A stretch of DNA of 64,000 nucleotides from positions 124,001 through 188,000 of the forward strand of contig NZ_CANMDS010000003.1 in assembly GCF_947496725.1 (NCBI RefSeq), given 5' to 3'. Every line of letters begins with the position of its first letter. The stretch's first letter is position 1. Positions 1-8,183 of this stretch are shown here, in pieces. The DNA is from an uncultured Dokdonia sp. (GTDB lineage Bacteria; Bacteroidota; Bacteroidia; Flavobacteriales; Flavobacteriaceae). The position numbers and the translations under genes are program-made. The notes below the pieces were generated by a model that saw only the letters and a list, made by a program, of their open reading frames with translations, was not told the DNA's origin and did not search any database.

Positions 1-643
1 TATCTGTTTCAATAGGGTGTAATAATCGCTTTAAAGAATTTAAATTGTTGAGTTGTTCTATATGTAGACTCTGTTTATCGCCTATATGTAGTATTTGAAT
101 TGTAGTATCGTCAAGCGCAGATGTTTTTTTTAATGGAGCAATATCATTATCAAACGAACGTGTAAAATCTGTGGGAAAGGCTATTTGCTGTAGTGGTTCA
201 AATTGATAATTATCTGGTATAATAAGTACGTCACATCGTTTAGTATTTTTGACAACCTTAATGGTATTACTCCCAAAAAAAAGCTCTTTTGCTCCTGTAG
301 CTCCTTTGGTGCCCATTACAATAAGGTCAATGTTATGTTGGTTAATGCTCGCTTCAATGCCATTAAGTAGCGAGGTATCTGTGTGTACAGCCCTAAATGT
401 ATGTTGTGCGTTTTTATGTGATTGTGCTATTTGATCTTTATAAGCAGACAATTTTTTTTCTGAAGCTTCCTTCATCTCTTCTACATAATGTGAGGTGATA
501 GTTGCTCTGTTGCTATCAGTAGGGAAAGACCACGCGTGAAATATATAAAATGTGCAATTTTCTTGTGCATATAACTTAATTGCATATTGTATTGCACTAA
601 GTGCATTATTAGAAAAATCGGTAGGGAGTAGTATAGATTTCAT
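1..643 (-). CDS. Universal stress protein, tandem UspA domains (C-terminus outside window)
   Basis: Reading the minus strand from the ATG at 641-643 gives MKSILLPTDFSNNALSAIQY, the classic UspA N-terminus. The first UspA domain covers about residues 1-145 and contains the nucleotide-binding pattern G-x2-G-x9-G with a following Ser (residues 111-126). A second domain starts near residue 153 with a repeated IAFPTDFT strand, so this is the two-domain form common in Bacteroidota. UspA proteins are cytoplasmic ATP-binding stress proteins whose exact output is usually unknown. The gene runs off the left edge, so about 60 or more C-terminal residues are missing. It is divergent from the secreted-protein gene that follows. 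The family assignment is firm; the physiological role is not. Confidence 0.88.
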   Translation of the reverse strand, partial: MKSILLPTDFSNNALSAIQYAIKLYAQENCTFYIFHAWSFPTDSNRATITSHYVEEMKEASEKKLSAYKDQIAQSHKNAQHTFRAVHTDTSLLNGIEASINQHNIDLIVMGTKGATGAKELFFGSNTIKVVKNTKRCDVLIIPDNYQFEPLQQIAFPTDFTRSFDNDIAPLKKTSALDDTTIQILHIGDKQSLHIEQLNNLNSLKRLLHPIETD

Positions 644-762
644 AGGTTTATTTTTCTCAAAATTATGACCATCTTATTAACTCTAAAATGACTTTGGTCA
701 GTGTTTAAAACTTATATATACTGGTAATTTGTATCACACCTTACAAATCATAATACATTGCT

Positions 763-1362
763 ATGCGTTATTATATTTTTCTAATTTTTATGCTAGTTAG
801 CTCTTGGTCTACAAGTGCTACACAAGTAGAAAACCGCTACTTTGATATAATACATAACAATAAAGTTATAGGGAGTTTAAAAGCCGAAAAAACCATAGAT
901 GACAACAAAACTCTTTACCAGAGCACCACAAATATTACAGCAACGATTATATGGGAAACACAAATAAACTATAATTATAAGGTGTTATTTGAGAGTGGGC
1001 TACTACAAACCTCAGACGTTGATATTTTTGTAAATGATAAACCGCGTGCTCAAACATATACAAGAAAACAAGACAGCCTTTTTATAATCTCTAGAGATAA
1101 TAAAAGACCTCAGTTTTATAAAGAACCTATTAATTATACGACCATCCAATTATATTTTGAACAACCCACAACTATAACAAGCTGTTATTCTGAGCAGGAT
1201 GGAAGTATTAATAAACTAGTAGCGCTGGGTAATCACTCGTATAAAAAGGTAAATGCCAAAGGCCGAGAAAACCTTTACTTCTATAAAGATGGGAGACTTA
1301 TAAAAGCAAGTATAGACGGTGGGATTATACAATTTGAACTCGTAGCCACGGCTAAGATGTAA
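763..1362 (+). CDS. Secreted DUF6134-type protein
   Basis: A 199-residue protein with a signal peptide (MRYYIFLIFMLVSSWSTSAT, cleavage near residue 20). The mature part begins with a beta-rich pattern (FDIIHNNKVIGSLKAEK) and ends with YFYKDGRLIKASIDGGIIQF, which resembles the DUF6134 family of Bacteroidota envelope proteins of unknown function. A Ser/Thr-Cys-Tyr-Ser-Glu stretch near residue 145 matches the family's conserved YSEQ/YSEE turn. It is a single gene, followed by a strong hairpin terminator shared with the opposing tRNA gene. The family name rests on recall of pattern similarity; secretion is seen directly. No function can be assigned. Confidence 0.72.
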   Translation: MRYYIFLIFMLVSSWSTSATQVENRYFDIIHNNKVIGSLKAEKTIDDNKTLYQSTTNITATIIWETQINYNYKVLFESGLLQTSDVDIFVNDKPRAQTYTRKQDSLFIISRDNKRPQFYKEPINYTTIQLYFEQPTTITSCYSEQDGSINKLVALGNHSYKKVNAKGRENLYFYKDGRLIKASIDGGIIQFELVATAKM

Positions 1363-1390
1363 AAGTTCAATTATAAGAATGTGTAGAAAT

Positions 1391-1427
1391 AAAAAAAACC
1401 TTACAATCATTTGATTGTAAGGTTTTT
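1391..1427. terminator. Bidirectional hairpin terminator
   Basis: The arms at 1394-1409 and 1412-1427 are exact reverse complements (AAAAACCTTACAATCA), with A-rich and T-rich flanks on either side. The hairpin sits between the plus-strand DUF6134-type gene and the minus-strand tRNA, so it can end transcription from both directions. Confidence 0.85.
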
Positions 1428-1428
1428 G

Positions 1429-1502
1429 TGACCTCGACAGGATTCAAACCTGTAACCTCTTGAGCCGTAATCAAGTGCGCTATTCAGTTGCGCCACGAGG
1501 CC
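1429..1502 (-). tRNA. tRNA-Arg (anticodon ACG)
   Basis: The minus strand folds as a full cloverleaf of 74 nt. The acceptor stem pairs GGCCTCG with CGAGGTC (one G-U pair). The anticodon stem CTTGA/TCAAG encloses the loop TTACGGC, which puts the anticodon ACG at 1466-1468. The T-arm contains GGTTTGAATCC. The discriminator base is A and CCA is not encoded. The anticodon reads CGU and, after A-to-I editing, CGC and CGA arginine codons. Confidence 0.95.
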
Positions 1503-1702
1503 TTTTAGAAACAATAATTACTTGTTTGTTTCGGGGTGCAAATATACAATCATTTTATTGTTACACACAAGAAAAAGATAAAAAAAATGAGATTGTTTTA
1601 AACTCAAAACGATAGTTGTCATTCATTCAGCGTTTTACAATATTGATTAATTTATAGCACAAACTTTTGTATATCTTAGTACTATAAATACTCGCTTTAT
1701 CT

Positions 1703-2215
1703 ATGCAAATTTCAGACTACATAAGAGACGTTCAAGACTTTCCTAAAGAAGGAATTACTTTTAAAGATATAACACCTCTGCTGGGAGATAAGACCGCTTT
1801 CGCGAAAGCGGAAGAAATTCTATACACACTAGTGCCAGAAGTAGCAATAGATGTTGTGGTAGGAATTGAAGCGAGAGGTTTCTTTTATGGACCACTACTT
1901 GCAAAAAGACTCAATGCTGGATTTGTACCCGTACGCAAGCCTAATAAACTACCTTATACTACCATTAAGAAAGATTATGATCTCGAGTATGGTACAGATG
2001 TACTAGAGATGCACAGTGACGCTATAAAGCCGGGAGATAAAGTGTTATTACACGATGATGTACTCGCAACGGGAGGAACGGCTGCTGCGGTAGTTGCAAT
2101 GATTGAGGAGCTAGGGGGAGAGGTAGTACAGTGTAATTTTATTATAGAACTCGATTTCTTAAATGGTAGGAGCAAGCTGCCAGGCAAACACGTTGCTGCT
2201 GCTATAACGTATTAA
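1703..2215 (+). CDS. apt: Adenine phosphoribosyltransferase
   Basis: A 170-residue cytoplasmic purine-salvage enzyme that converts adenine and PRPP to AMP and pyrophosphate. The N-terminus (IRDVQDFPKEGITFKDITPLL) is diagnostic for Apt. The PRPP-binding loop is VLLHDDVLATGGTAAA at about residues 114-129, and the adenine-contacting GIEARGFFYG block lies at 54-63. The length is normal. A copy of the iterated palindrome sits inside the gene and encodes Ala-Phe-Ala-Lys-Ala at residues 32-36 without disturbing the family pattern. Its stop codon overlaps that of the convergent TonB-receptor gene by four bases (TTAA), so the two genes share no spacer. Confidence 0.96.
   Translation: MQISDYIRDVQDFPKEGITFKDITPLLGDKTAFAKAEEILYTLVPEVAIDVVVGIEARGFFYGPLLAKRLNAGFVPVRKPNKLPYTTIKKDYDLEYGTDVLEMHSDAIKPGDKVLLHDDVLATGGTAAAVVAMIEELGGEVVQCNFIIELDFLNGRSKLPGKHVAAAITY
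1795..1810. repeat. Iterated palindrome CGCTTTCGCGAAAGCG, in-gene copy
   Basis: An exact 16-mer, extended by one base on each side (C...G), inside apt. It reads Ala-Phe-Ala-Lys-Ala in the apt frame. Confidence 0.9.
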
Positions 2216-4503
2216 AAACTGTACTGAAGACTAAAGTTAGGAGTGATGCCTAAAGATTTTACTGTAATTTTTTGAATTTCATCATTGCTATTTATGAGAT
2301 AATAGGTGTTGAGTATATTATTGTTGTCTAGTAAATTCCATATAGAGGCTCCTACTTGTACATTTTTAGAAAACAGCTCAAATTTATAAATAGCAGATAC
2401 GTCAAATCTCAAAAAGCTATCTGAAACACTACTGTTAGGTAGGTCATATATGATTTGACCATCTACAATAGGGTTTTCTTCTCTTGGGCTGGTGAGAGGT
2501 GTACCCGTACGCCAGTTAAAGCCTAGTGAAAATTTAAAATCATTAATAGTATAAGTAGAGCCGTAGGTGAGTGAGTGCCTTATATCTGTATTATTTGGGA
2601 AGCGTCTACCATTATTTAAACTCTCAAAATCAAAATTATTCTTACTAAAAGAGTAGGAGAGCCAGGTTCCAAATTTTTGAAACTGTTTGTTTACCAAAAA
2701 GTCTATACCCATCACATCATATGAGCCTACCGCATTTGTAAATTGAAACTGATTTTGAAAACCTTGACTACGTGAAGAAATTCCATCTACATTTTTAATA
2801 TATCCTTCTACACTTAACAGCCATTTACTCTTTGTATAGTCAAGGCTTACAGAAGCTTGTTTGCTTTTTAAAATAGGAAACGAATCATCATTTGCCGCAA
2901 TCCAGCGACTACGTTGCAATCCTAAAAAGTCATTTGGTTGATCAATTATTTGAAAAATAGACTGACTTTTAAACTCTCCCAAAGCACTTATTTTTAAAAA
3001 ACTCAAAAACCGCTGGCTAAAGCGTACTCTAGGCTCTATAATGAGGGTATTAAAAGTATCGAGATAATTACCTCTTACTCCCGTTATAAATTGTGTCCCT
3101 TTTGAGGGAGAGAGGTAAGAAAGTTCAGAATAGAGGCTATGTGTACGTATTACGTCGCGCTCATTACTAAAAAAGATGGGCCTATTAGTTTGTGCTAAGT
3201 TACGTGCGCCCACCTCTGTAAATTGATAGCCATTGTTCCAGATAAAGGTATCGGAGAGTTTGCTGCTTAGCTGAAGTTTTACTCCTACATCTAGTACTTC
3301 GTTTTCTTGATCTAGTTGTTGTCCGTTTTCTAAGTTAAAATTACGTGCATTAAGATTGTAATTTGATAGATAAAGCTCTACATCTGTCGTGTGTTTTTTG
3401 TTCCAGTTTCTGGTGTAAACTAGTCTTGCACCATTGTTACTCTGGTTAATACCGCTACGCTCATTTATTTCTAAGGCTCTAATGGTCTCATCATACCCTA
3501 ACTTATTATAGATTGTGGTTGCACTAAGCTTAAGTTTGTCCTTTTTTGAAATATCATAAATAAGATTTGTACTTACATCATAAAAGTAAAAATTGAGATC
3601 TGAGACTTGTGATTCTTTATCACTATTTATACTCAAGTCTGTATCTTGAAAAATACGATCGGTATAGCTTGTATATGTAGGGCTTTGTATGAAATCAGTA
3701 TTAGAGCGTCTTGCAGAAAGAGAGAGGGTAAGTTTTTTTGAGACCGGAAGTGTAGCAAATCCTTTAAGATGAAGCAAGTTAGCACTCACACTGCCCTCAT
3801 AATCTGTAGCGACTTTATCATCTAGTTCAATATTTATAGTACCAGATACACCATCTCCGTATCGTGCGCTTGTGCCATTTTTAATAACTTCTACACGCTT
3901 TGTTAAGTAAGGATTAAAGGCAGATATAAGACCAAAAAAATGTCCAGATTGATACATTTTAATACCGTCCCATAAGATAAGATTTTGATCATTTGTGCCT
4001 CCACGTATATTTACATCAGACACAGTTTCTTCTGTGCTAAAAATACCGGGTAATGCTTGTACAGCTTGCAAAACATCAGGTTCTATTATGCCTGGTAGTA
4101 TCCCAAATTGTTCTGGGATGATACGCGTGATTCCAGATCTGGATTTTGAAATCCCGGTAGTAAGAAGGTTTGAGATGTAAATCTGGTCAAGCTCTTGTAC
4201 CTCATTAATGATATTTTCTGTAATAACTATAAATCGCTCATTAAGAAAATCAAAAGTGAGATCTGTATTGTTCTCAATATATTCAAGTGCTTTCGTGAGT
4301 GTAGACCCTTTAGATATATCTTTTATATATGTGGGAGCTACAATATGATCTGCATAAGAAAAGCTTACATTAAAAATAGCCTCTAGATTATTTAAAACTG
4401 TAGCTAGCGGAAGCGTTGCTGTATTTTGTTCTTGAGATTTTAGATCAGAAAAAAATAAACAACAAAGTAAAGTGAAGAATGTAAGTACACTTTTTTTAGT
4501 CAC
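2212..4503 (-). CDS. TonB-dependent receptor with N-terminal STN signalling domain
   Basis: A 763-residue outer-membrane receptor. A signal peptide (to about residue 23) is followed by an STN/secretin-TonB N-terminal domain (about 28-95, LATVLNNLEAIFNVSFSYAD). Next come a plug domain (about 110-220, with GIIEPDVLQAVQALPGI and NIRGGTNDQNLILWDGIKMY) and a 22-strand-type barrel ending in a terminal Phe. The STN domain marks a receptor that signals to an anti-sigma factor, here FecR encoded immediately upstream with an 8-bp overlap. No SusD gene is adjacent, so the substrate may be iron-siderophore, a peptide or an oligosaccharide; the sequence does not say which. The last gene of the sigma/anti-sigma/receptor operon; its stop overlaps that of apt. 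Confidence 0.9.
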   Translation of the reverse strand: MTKKSVLTFFTLLCCLFFSDLKSQEQNTATLPLATVLNNLEAIFNVSFSYADHIVAPTYIKDISKGSTLTKALEYIENNTDLTFDFLNERFIVITENIINEVQELDQIYISNLLTTGISKSRSGITRIIPEQFGILPGIIEPDVLQAVQALPGIFSTEETVSDVNIRGGTNDQNLILWDGIKMYQSGHFFGLISAFNPYLTKRVEVIKNGTSARYGDGVSGTINIELDDKVATDYEGSVSANLLHLKGFATLPVSKKLTLSLSARRSNTDFIQSPTYTSYTDRIFQDTDLSINSDKESQVSDLNFYFYDVSTNLIYDISKKDKLKLSATTIYNKLGYDETIRALEINERSGINQSNNGARLVYTRNWNKKHTTDVELYLSNYNLNARNFNLENGQQLDQENEVLDVGVKLQLSSKLSDTFIWNNGYQFTEVGARNLAQTNRPIFFSNERDVIRTHSLYSELSYLSPSKGTQFITGVRGNYLDTFNTLIIEPRVRFSQRFLSFLKISALGEFKSQSIFQIIDQPNDFLGLQRSRWIAANDDSFPILKSKQASVSLDYTKSKWLLSVEGYIKNVDGISSRSQGFQNQFQFTNAVGSYDVMGIDFLVNKQFQKFGTWLSYSFSKNNFDFESLNNGRRFPNNTDIRHSLTYGSTYTINDFKFSLGFNWRTGTPLTSPREENPIVDGQIIYDLPNSSVSDSFLRFDVSAIYKFELFSKNVQVGASIWNLLDNNNILNTYYLINSNDEIQKITVKSLGITPNFSLQYSF

Positions 4504-5398
4504 GTGATAAAGTTACCTTATTTCCCTGTTTTTTATGGGATAAATTAAACGGTAAGCTTATTGACTTTAAAGCAATCTCCATATCAAGATGTGTAAATGT
4601 ACCTGTAAAGAGTAGGTTTTCTACTTCTTTATCTAAAGATACAGTTACGTTATAATGTCTCTCAAATTCTTTAAGTACTTCACCTAGAGGTGTTTTTTCA
4701 AACGAGGTTTCATTAACTATCCAAGAGGGTTGAGATAGCGCAGTACTTGTATTTGTACTAGCTATTTTTACGCTTTCGCGAAAGCGGTCTCCAGGTTTTA
4801 ATATCACAGTATGCTCACCAGTATCAACTTGTACTGATCCCTCGTAGCAGTATACTTCAAACTTATCATCTCTATTGCGCACATTAAACTGGGTCCCTAG
4901 TACTGAAATCACACCATTAGAAGTCTCAACGCTAAATGTAGCACCCTTTGCCACCTGAAAGTAGGCTTCGCCATCTAGTGTCACAGCTCTAAATTCATCC
5001 CAAGTCGCTGGATCATAATATAAATCAGACATTGCATTAATCGTAACAATAGAATTATCTGGTAAAGTCACAACCTCTTTTTGAGCAATGGCAGTTGTTA
5101 TCTCAACGGTTTGTTGTGATAATGTAGTAGCATAATAAATACCTGCAAACAAGATGAGAATTGCTGCGACTTTAAGAAATGGCTTGAGATAGATTATTCC
5201 AGATTTTTTCTTGGTGTCTAAGCTAGTCTGTAATCTCTCATACTCTTGTGTAGCCTTATATGCTGGTGGTACAAGCTGTTTTGTGGTCTCTGCGATACGC
5301 ACAAGATCTTCGTAATCCTCAAGACGCTTAAACTCCTGAAGCTCTGCCTCAGACAGCTCATTGTCTAACCACTTTGTTATTAATTGTTCTCTTTCCAT
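4496..5398 (-). CDS. FecR-type anti-sigma factor
   Basis: A 300-residue inner-membrane regulator. A cytoplasmic N-terminal part (1-70, charged) should hold the ECF sigma factor. It is followed by one transmembrane helix (about 72-92, PFLKVAAILILFAGIYYATT), a periplasmic FecR domain (about 95-215, including VTLPDNSIVTINAMSDLYY and GTQFNVR) and a C-terminal DUF4974/STN-like domain (about 230-298, FEKTPLGEVLKEFERHYNV). This is the Bacteroidota FecR layout. It links ligand binding at the receptor to sigma release. It overlaps the receptor gene by 8 bp and lies 40 bp downstream of the sigma gene. It carries one iterated palindrome, read here as Arg-Phe-Arg-Glu-Ser. Confidence 0.92.
   Translation of the reverse strand: MEREQLITKWLDNELSEAELQEFKRLEDYEDLVRIAETTKQLVPPAYKATQEYERLQTSLDTKKKSGIIYLKPFLKVAAILILFAGIYYATTLSQQTVEITTAIAQKEVVTLPDNSIVTINAMSDLYYDPATWDEFRAVTLDGEAYFQVAKGATFSVETSNGVISVLGTQFNVRNRDDKFEVYCYEGSVQVDTGEHTVILKPGDRFRESVKIASTNTSTALSQPSWIVNETSFEKTPLGEVLKEFERHYNVTVSLDKEVENLLFTGTFTHLDMEIALKSISLPFNLSHKKQGNKVTLSRD
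4771..4786. repeat. Iterated palindrome, in-gene copy
   Basis: An exact copy of the 16-mer inside the FecR gene. It is the one exact coding copy read in a different frame (Arg-Phe-Arg-Glu-Ser). Confidence 0.9.
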
Positions 5399-5438
5399 AG
5401 TATTACCTGTGTATATAACAGTGTGTGTTGAGAAAGTC

Positions 5439-5957
5439 CTACTTAAGTTCTGTAATTTCTTTTTTAAGCTTTGCCAGCGCCCCGTAGATGCGCTTTTCTA
5501 CAGCCTTTTTTGAGATGCCTAGCATCTCTGCTATTTCTTTATGTTTTTTACCTTCTATTCTGTTTAATAGAAATGCGCTGCGTTGTGCCTCACTTAGTTT
5601 TGCAATGGCCGCTTGTAATCTTGCATTGTATTCTTGTTCTTCAAGCACAAACTCTGGCGACTCATTTGTATAATTTTGAGGTTTCGTTTTCTGAAACTTT
5701 AAAACAACCTTTTGATGTGCATAAGCATTTAACGTGAGATTATTTGCAATGGTAAAGAGGTAACTTTTTGCTTTTTCTTCAGGTACTTTTGAGCAATTTT
5801 CCCATAACTTCACAAATGCTTCTTGCACCTTATCTTCAGGGCTGTAGAGGCTCCCGTACTTGTAATATAGAAAATTAAAGAGGTTTTTAGAATGCGCCAT
5901 AAAGACTCTGTTATAAACAGTTTCCTTACATACGCCTTCTGTGTTTTTTGTGCTCAT
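5439..5957 (-). CDS. ECF RNA polymerase sigma factor (FecI/RpoE type)
   Basis: A 172-residue sigma-70 family protein of Bacteroidota ECF type. Region 2 lies at about residues 18-85 (FMAHSKNLFNFLYYKYGSLY, then EDKVQEAFVKLWEN) and region 4 at about 115-170 (LSEAQRSAFLLNRIEGKKHK followed by EIAEMLGISKKAVEKR, the helix-turn-helix). It is the first gene of the operon with FecR and the STN-type receptor, so it most likely drives that operon and perhaps the divergent lipoprotein gene. A possible -7 element (TACGTTTA on the minus strand, 5976-5983) lies about 20 bp upstream of the start. Confidence 0.94.
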   Translation of the reverse strand: MSTKNTEGVCKETVYNRVFMAHSKNLFNFLYYKYGSLYSPEDKVQEAFVKLWENCSKVPEEKAKSYLFTIANNLTLNAYAHQKVVLKFQKTKPQNYTNESPEFVLEEQEYNARLQAAIAKLSEAQRSAFLLNRIEGKKHKEIAEMLGISKKAVEKRIYGALAKLKKEITELK

Positions 5958-6061
5958 TAATAGTGCAATATTAAATAAACGTACATAATTACTGCGGTTA
6001 GGTAGGAGTTTTTTAAATCTAGATGTTCTATAATTGTAATCATAGAATCGATTACCAAATT

Positions 6062-8065
6062 ATGAGTACTAAAAAACTGTCTTTGCATTTTATCACTACA
6101 AGCCTTCTTTTACTAGGAGTGCTTTTAGGTACCTCTAGTTGTCAAGATGACTTATCTCAAGATGAAGACTTTGTTGACGTTATAGACGAGGCAAATGCGA
6201 GCGCACAGTTATTACAGTATATTAATAATGTAGCACTTAATGATGGCTCTGTAGATAATATCATAGACAGAGCGAGCTGTCTCGAGATGGTACTGCCTAT
6301 GACTATAGAGTTAGGACCATCTACGTTTACAGTAGAAAATGAAGAAGATCTTATCACGGTAGAGGAGTATCATTATGAAAACCCTGCAGATTCTATTACG
6401 ATAAACTATCCAGTAGATGTAATTTTAATGAACCACGAGGTGGTTACTGCTAGCTCACAAGATGAAATGGATGCGCTTGTAGCAACTTGTAGTGACCCTA
6501 GTATTGCAGATATAGATATAGAATGTGTAGACTTTGATTACCCAATCACGTTTAATACGTTTGACCCAGAGTTTCAAGTAGCGACGACTGTTACCGTTAC
6601 GAGTGACGCAGAAATACTTGAGTTTATAAACACGTATACAGGTACAAGTACGGTGATAGGACTTACGTTTCCCATCACTCTTATTAACCACGACAGTACA
6701 AGTACAGAAATAGTAAATTATAATGAACTAGAAGAGGCACTTGCTACTGCTATCTCAAGTTGTGATGAAGATGATGGTATAGACTTCGAGACACAACAAG
6801 GCTGCCCAGAAGAGCAAATAGATCAATATCTCACAAGCTGTTACTGGCAAATCACATCATATAATGATGAAAATACGTTAAGTAATTATACCTTTTTCTT
6901 TAGTGTAGATAATGGTTATATGTTCTTTTATGATGTAAATACATTTGTTGAGTCTACCTGGTCTACCTCACAGTCTGATCAAGGAGGTGTACTCTCTTTT
7001 CCGAGTATCGCGGTGCTTAGTCAAGAGTTACAAGGCGACTGGATAGTTACAGAGTGCAGCGCCACCACATTATTAATGCAGCGAGGTGATAACACACTAG
7101 TTTTTGAACGTAACTGTTTTAATGAACCACTTGACTGTTTTACAAGTTCCATACTGGGTGTTTGTGATAACGGTACTACAAATGAAGGTAGCCTAGATCT
7201 TGAAGCAGCTCTTTTAGGTTGTGATACCACAGAGGTAAATGTAGATTACTACATTTCTGAAGCAGATGCAATGGCAGAGATAAATGCTATTCCAAATCCA
7301 GAAACGTATGAGTTTACTGGTGATATAGTAATCTGGTCACGTATAAGTTTACTTAGTGATCCTAGTGCATATAAAATTATATTCTTAGACCTCACTGTGG
7401 TAGATTGTTGTGATAATCCACAATTATACTTGGAAGATGCTATTATATATATGCCACTTTCTGAGTATCCACTTGAGCTTATAAGTGGTTATTACAATGA
7501 GAATGCTCTTAATGAGTGCGTGGTAGATAGAGATGGTAACGACCACTGTTCTATCGCTTTCTCACAAGACGACTTTACTATACCAGTGACAGATGAAAAT
7601 ATGCTTGTACAAGGAAATGCATATTCTATAAGTATATGGTTTAAAATGCAGAATGAAATTGCAGGAGATTACGAGGTGTTTTTTCAAAAAGGAACCACAA
7701 CGGGAGAAGGCTTTCAGCTGGGAGTATATGACTTAAACACACCTTTGTTTTCATCTGGAAACTTTAGCATATGGGATGAAGACTGGGCAAACGAGACAGA
7801 CGTTGCTTGGAATAATACAGACTGGCATCACCTAGTTGTTACCGTAGATGAGGGTAACACTGTAAAGCTTTATAGGGATGGCATTTTACGTAATGAGGTA
7901 ATAAATGCAACGCTAGATATAGGCAACACAGCGCTTAATGTATACACACTTGGACAGGGCTTTCAAGGTCATCTAGATGACCTTAGAGTTTATAACAGTA
8001 CTTTAAATCCTACTGAAATCAATCAACTCTATGCTTTAGAGGGAGATTGTTACACCTGTCTATAG
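6062..8065 (+). CDS. Surface lipoprotein with duplicated N-terminal domain and C-terminal LamG domain
   Basis: I start this at MSTKKLSLHFITTSLLLLGV rather than 13 codons earlier, because a proper lipoprotein signal then begins directly, with lipobox Gly-Thr-Ser-Ser-Cys (Cys27). The mature protein starts with an acidic tether (QDDLSQDEDF). Two related domains follow (about residues 50-140 and 155-245), each opening with Cys-x-x-x-x-x-Pro-Ile/Met-Thr and closing with a helix ending in Cys. The C-terminal ~180 residues form a LamG/concanavalin-type jellyroll (QGNAYSISIWFKM, GFQLGVYDLN, WHHLVVTVDEGNTVKLYRDG). It is divergent from the sigma/FecR/receptor operon, 104 bp away. A partner in substrate capture is plausible but inferred. 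An inverted repeat (TTCTAT-N10-ATAGAA, 6026-6047) lies just upstream of the start. Confidence 0.82.
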   Translation: MSTKKLSLHFITTSLLLLGVLLGTSSCQDDLSQDEDFVDVIDEANASAQLLQYINNVALNDGSVDNIIDRASCLEMVLPMTIELGPSTFTVENEEDLITVEEYHYENPADSITINYPVDVILMNHEVVTASSQDEMDALVATCSDPSIADIDIECVDFDYPITFNTFDPEFQVATTVTVTSDAEILEFINTYTGTSTVIGLTFPITLINHDSTSTEIVNYNELEEALATAISSCDEDDGIDFETQQGCPEEQIDQYLTSCYWQITSYNDENTLSNYTFFFSVDNGYMFFYDVNTFVESTWSTSQSDQGGVLSFPSIAVLSQELQGDWIVTECSATTLLMQRGDNTLVFERNCFNEPLDCFTSSILGVCDNGTTNEGSLDLEAALLGCDTTEVNVDYYISEADAMAEINAIPNPETYEFTGDIVIWSRISLLSDPSAYKIIFLDLTVVDCCDNPQLYLEDAIIYMPLSEYPLELISGYYNENALNECVVDRDGNDHCSIAFSQDDFTIPVTDENMLVQGNAYSISIWFKMQNEIAGDYEVFFQKGTTTGEGFQLGVYDLNTPLFSSGNFSIWDEDWANETDVAWNNTDWHHLVVTVDEGNTVKLYRDGILRNEVINATLDIGNTALNVYTLGQGFQGHLDDLRVYNSTLNPTEINQLYALEGDCYTCL

Positions 8066-8067
8066 AG

Positions 8068-8132
8068 CAGCTCAATTTTTAAGGTTATTGAGCTGTATAA
8101 AGGGCTATCTTCTCAGATAGCCCTTTATTTTT
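8068..8132 (+). terminator. Double hairpin terminator
   Basis: Two stem-loops follow the LamG lipoprotein stop. The first has arms CAGCTCAAT and ATTGAGCTG at 8068-8076 and 8087-8095. The second has arms TAAAGGGCTATCT and AGATAGCCCTTTA at 8098-8110 and 8115-8127, with loop TCTC and a T-rich tail. The second is the stronger terminator. Confidence 0.8.
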
Positions 8133-8151
8133 GATGGTTCTTACAGTATTA

Positions 8152-8167
8152 CGCTTTCGCGAAAGCG
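8152..8167. repeat. Iterated palindrome, intergenic copy
   Basis: An exact 16-mer; the symmetry extends three bases further on both sides (TTA...TAA). It lies between two convergent genes, after the terminator. Confidence 0.9.
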
Positions 8168-8183
8168 TAACTATGAGCATTTC

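Noticed and set aside
249-434. Plus-strand ORF inside the universal stress protein gene
   Set aside because: The minus strand encodes a clear UspA protein over the whole region; the plus ORF is a shadow with no recognisable features.
1216-1410. Minus-strand ORF over the end of the DUF6134-type gene
   Set aside because: It runs through the terminator hairpin and opposes a well-supported secreted protein gene.
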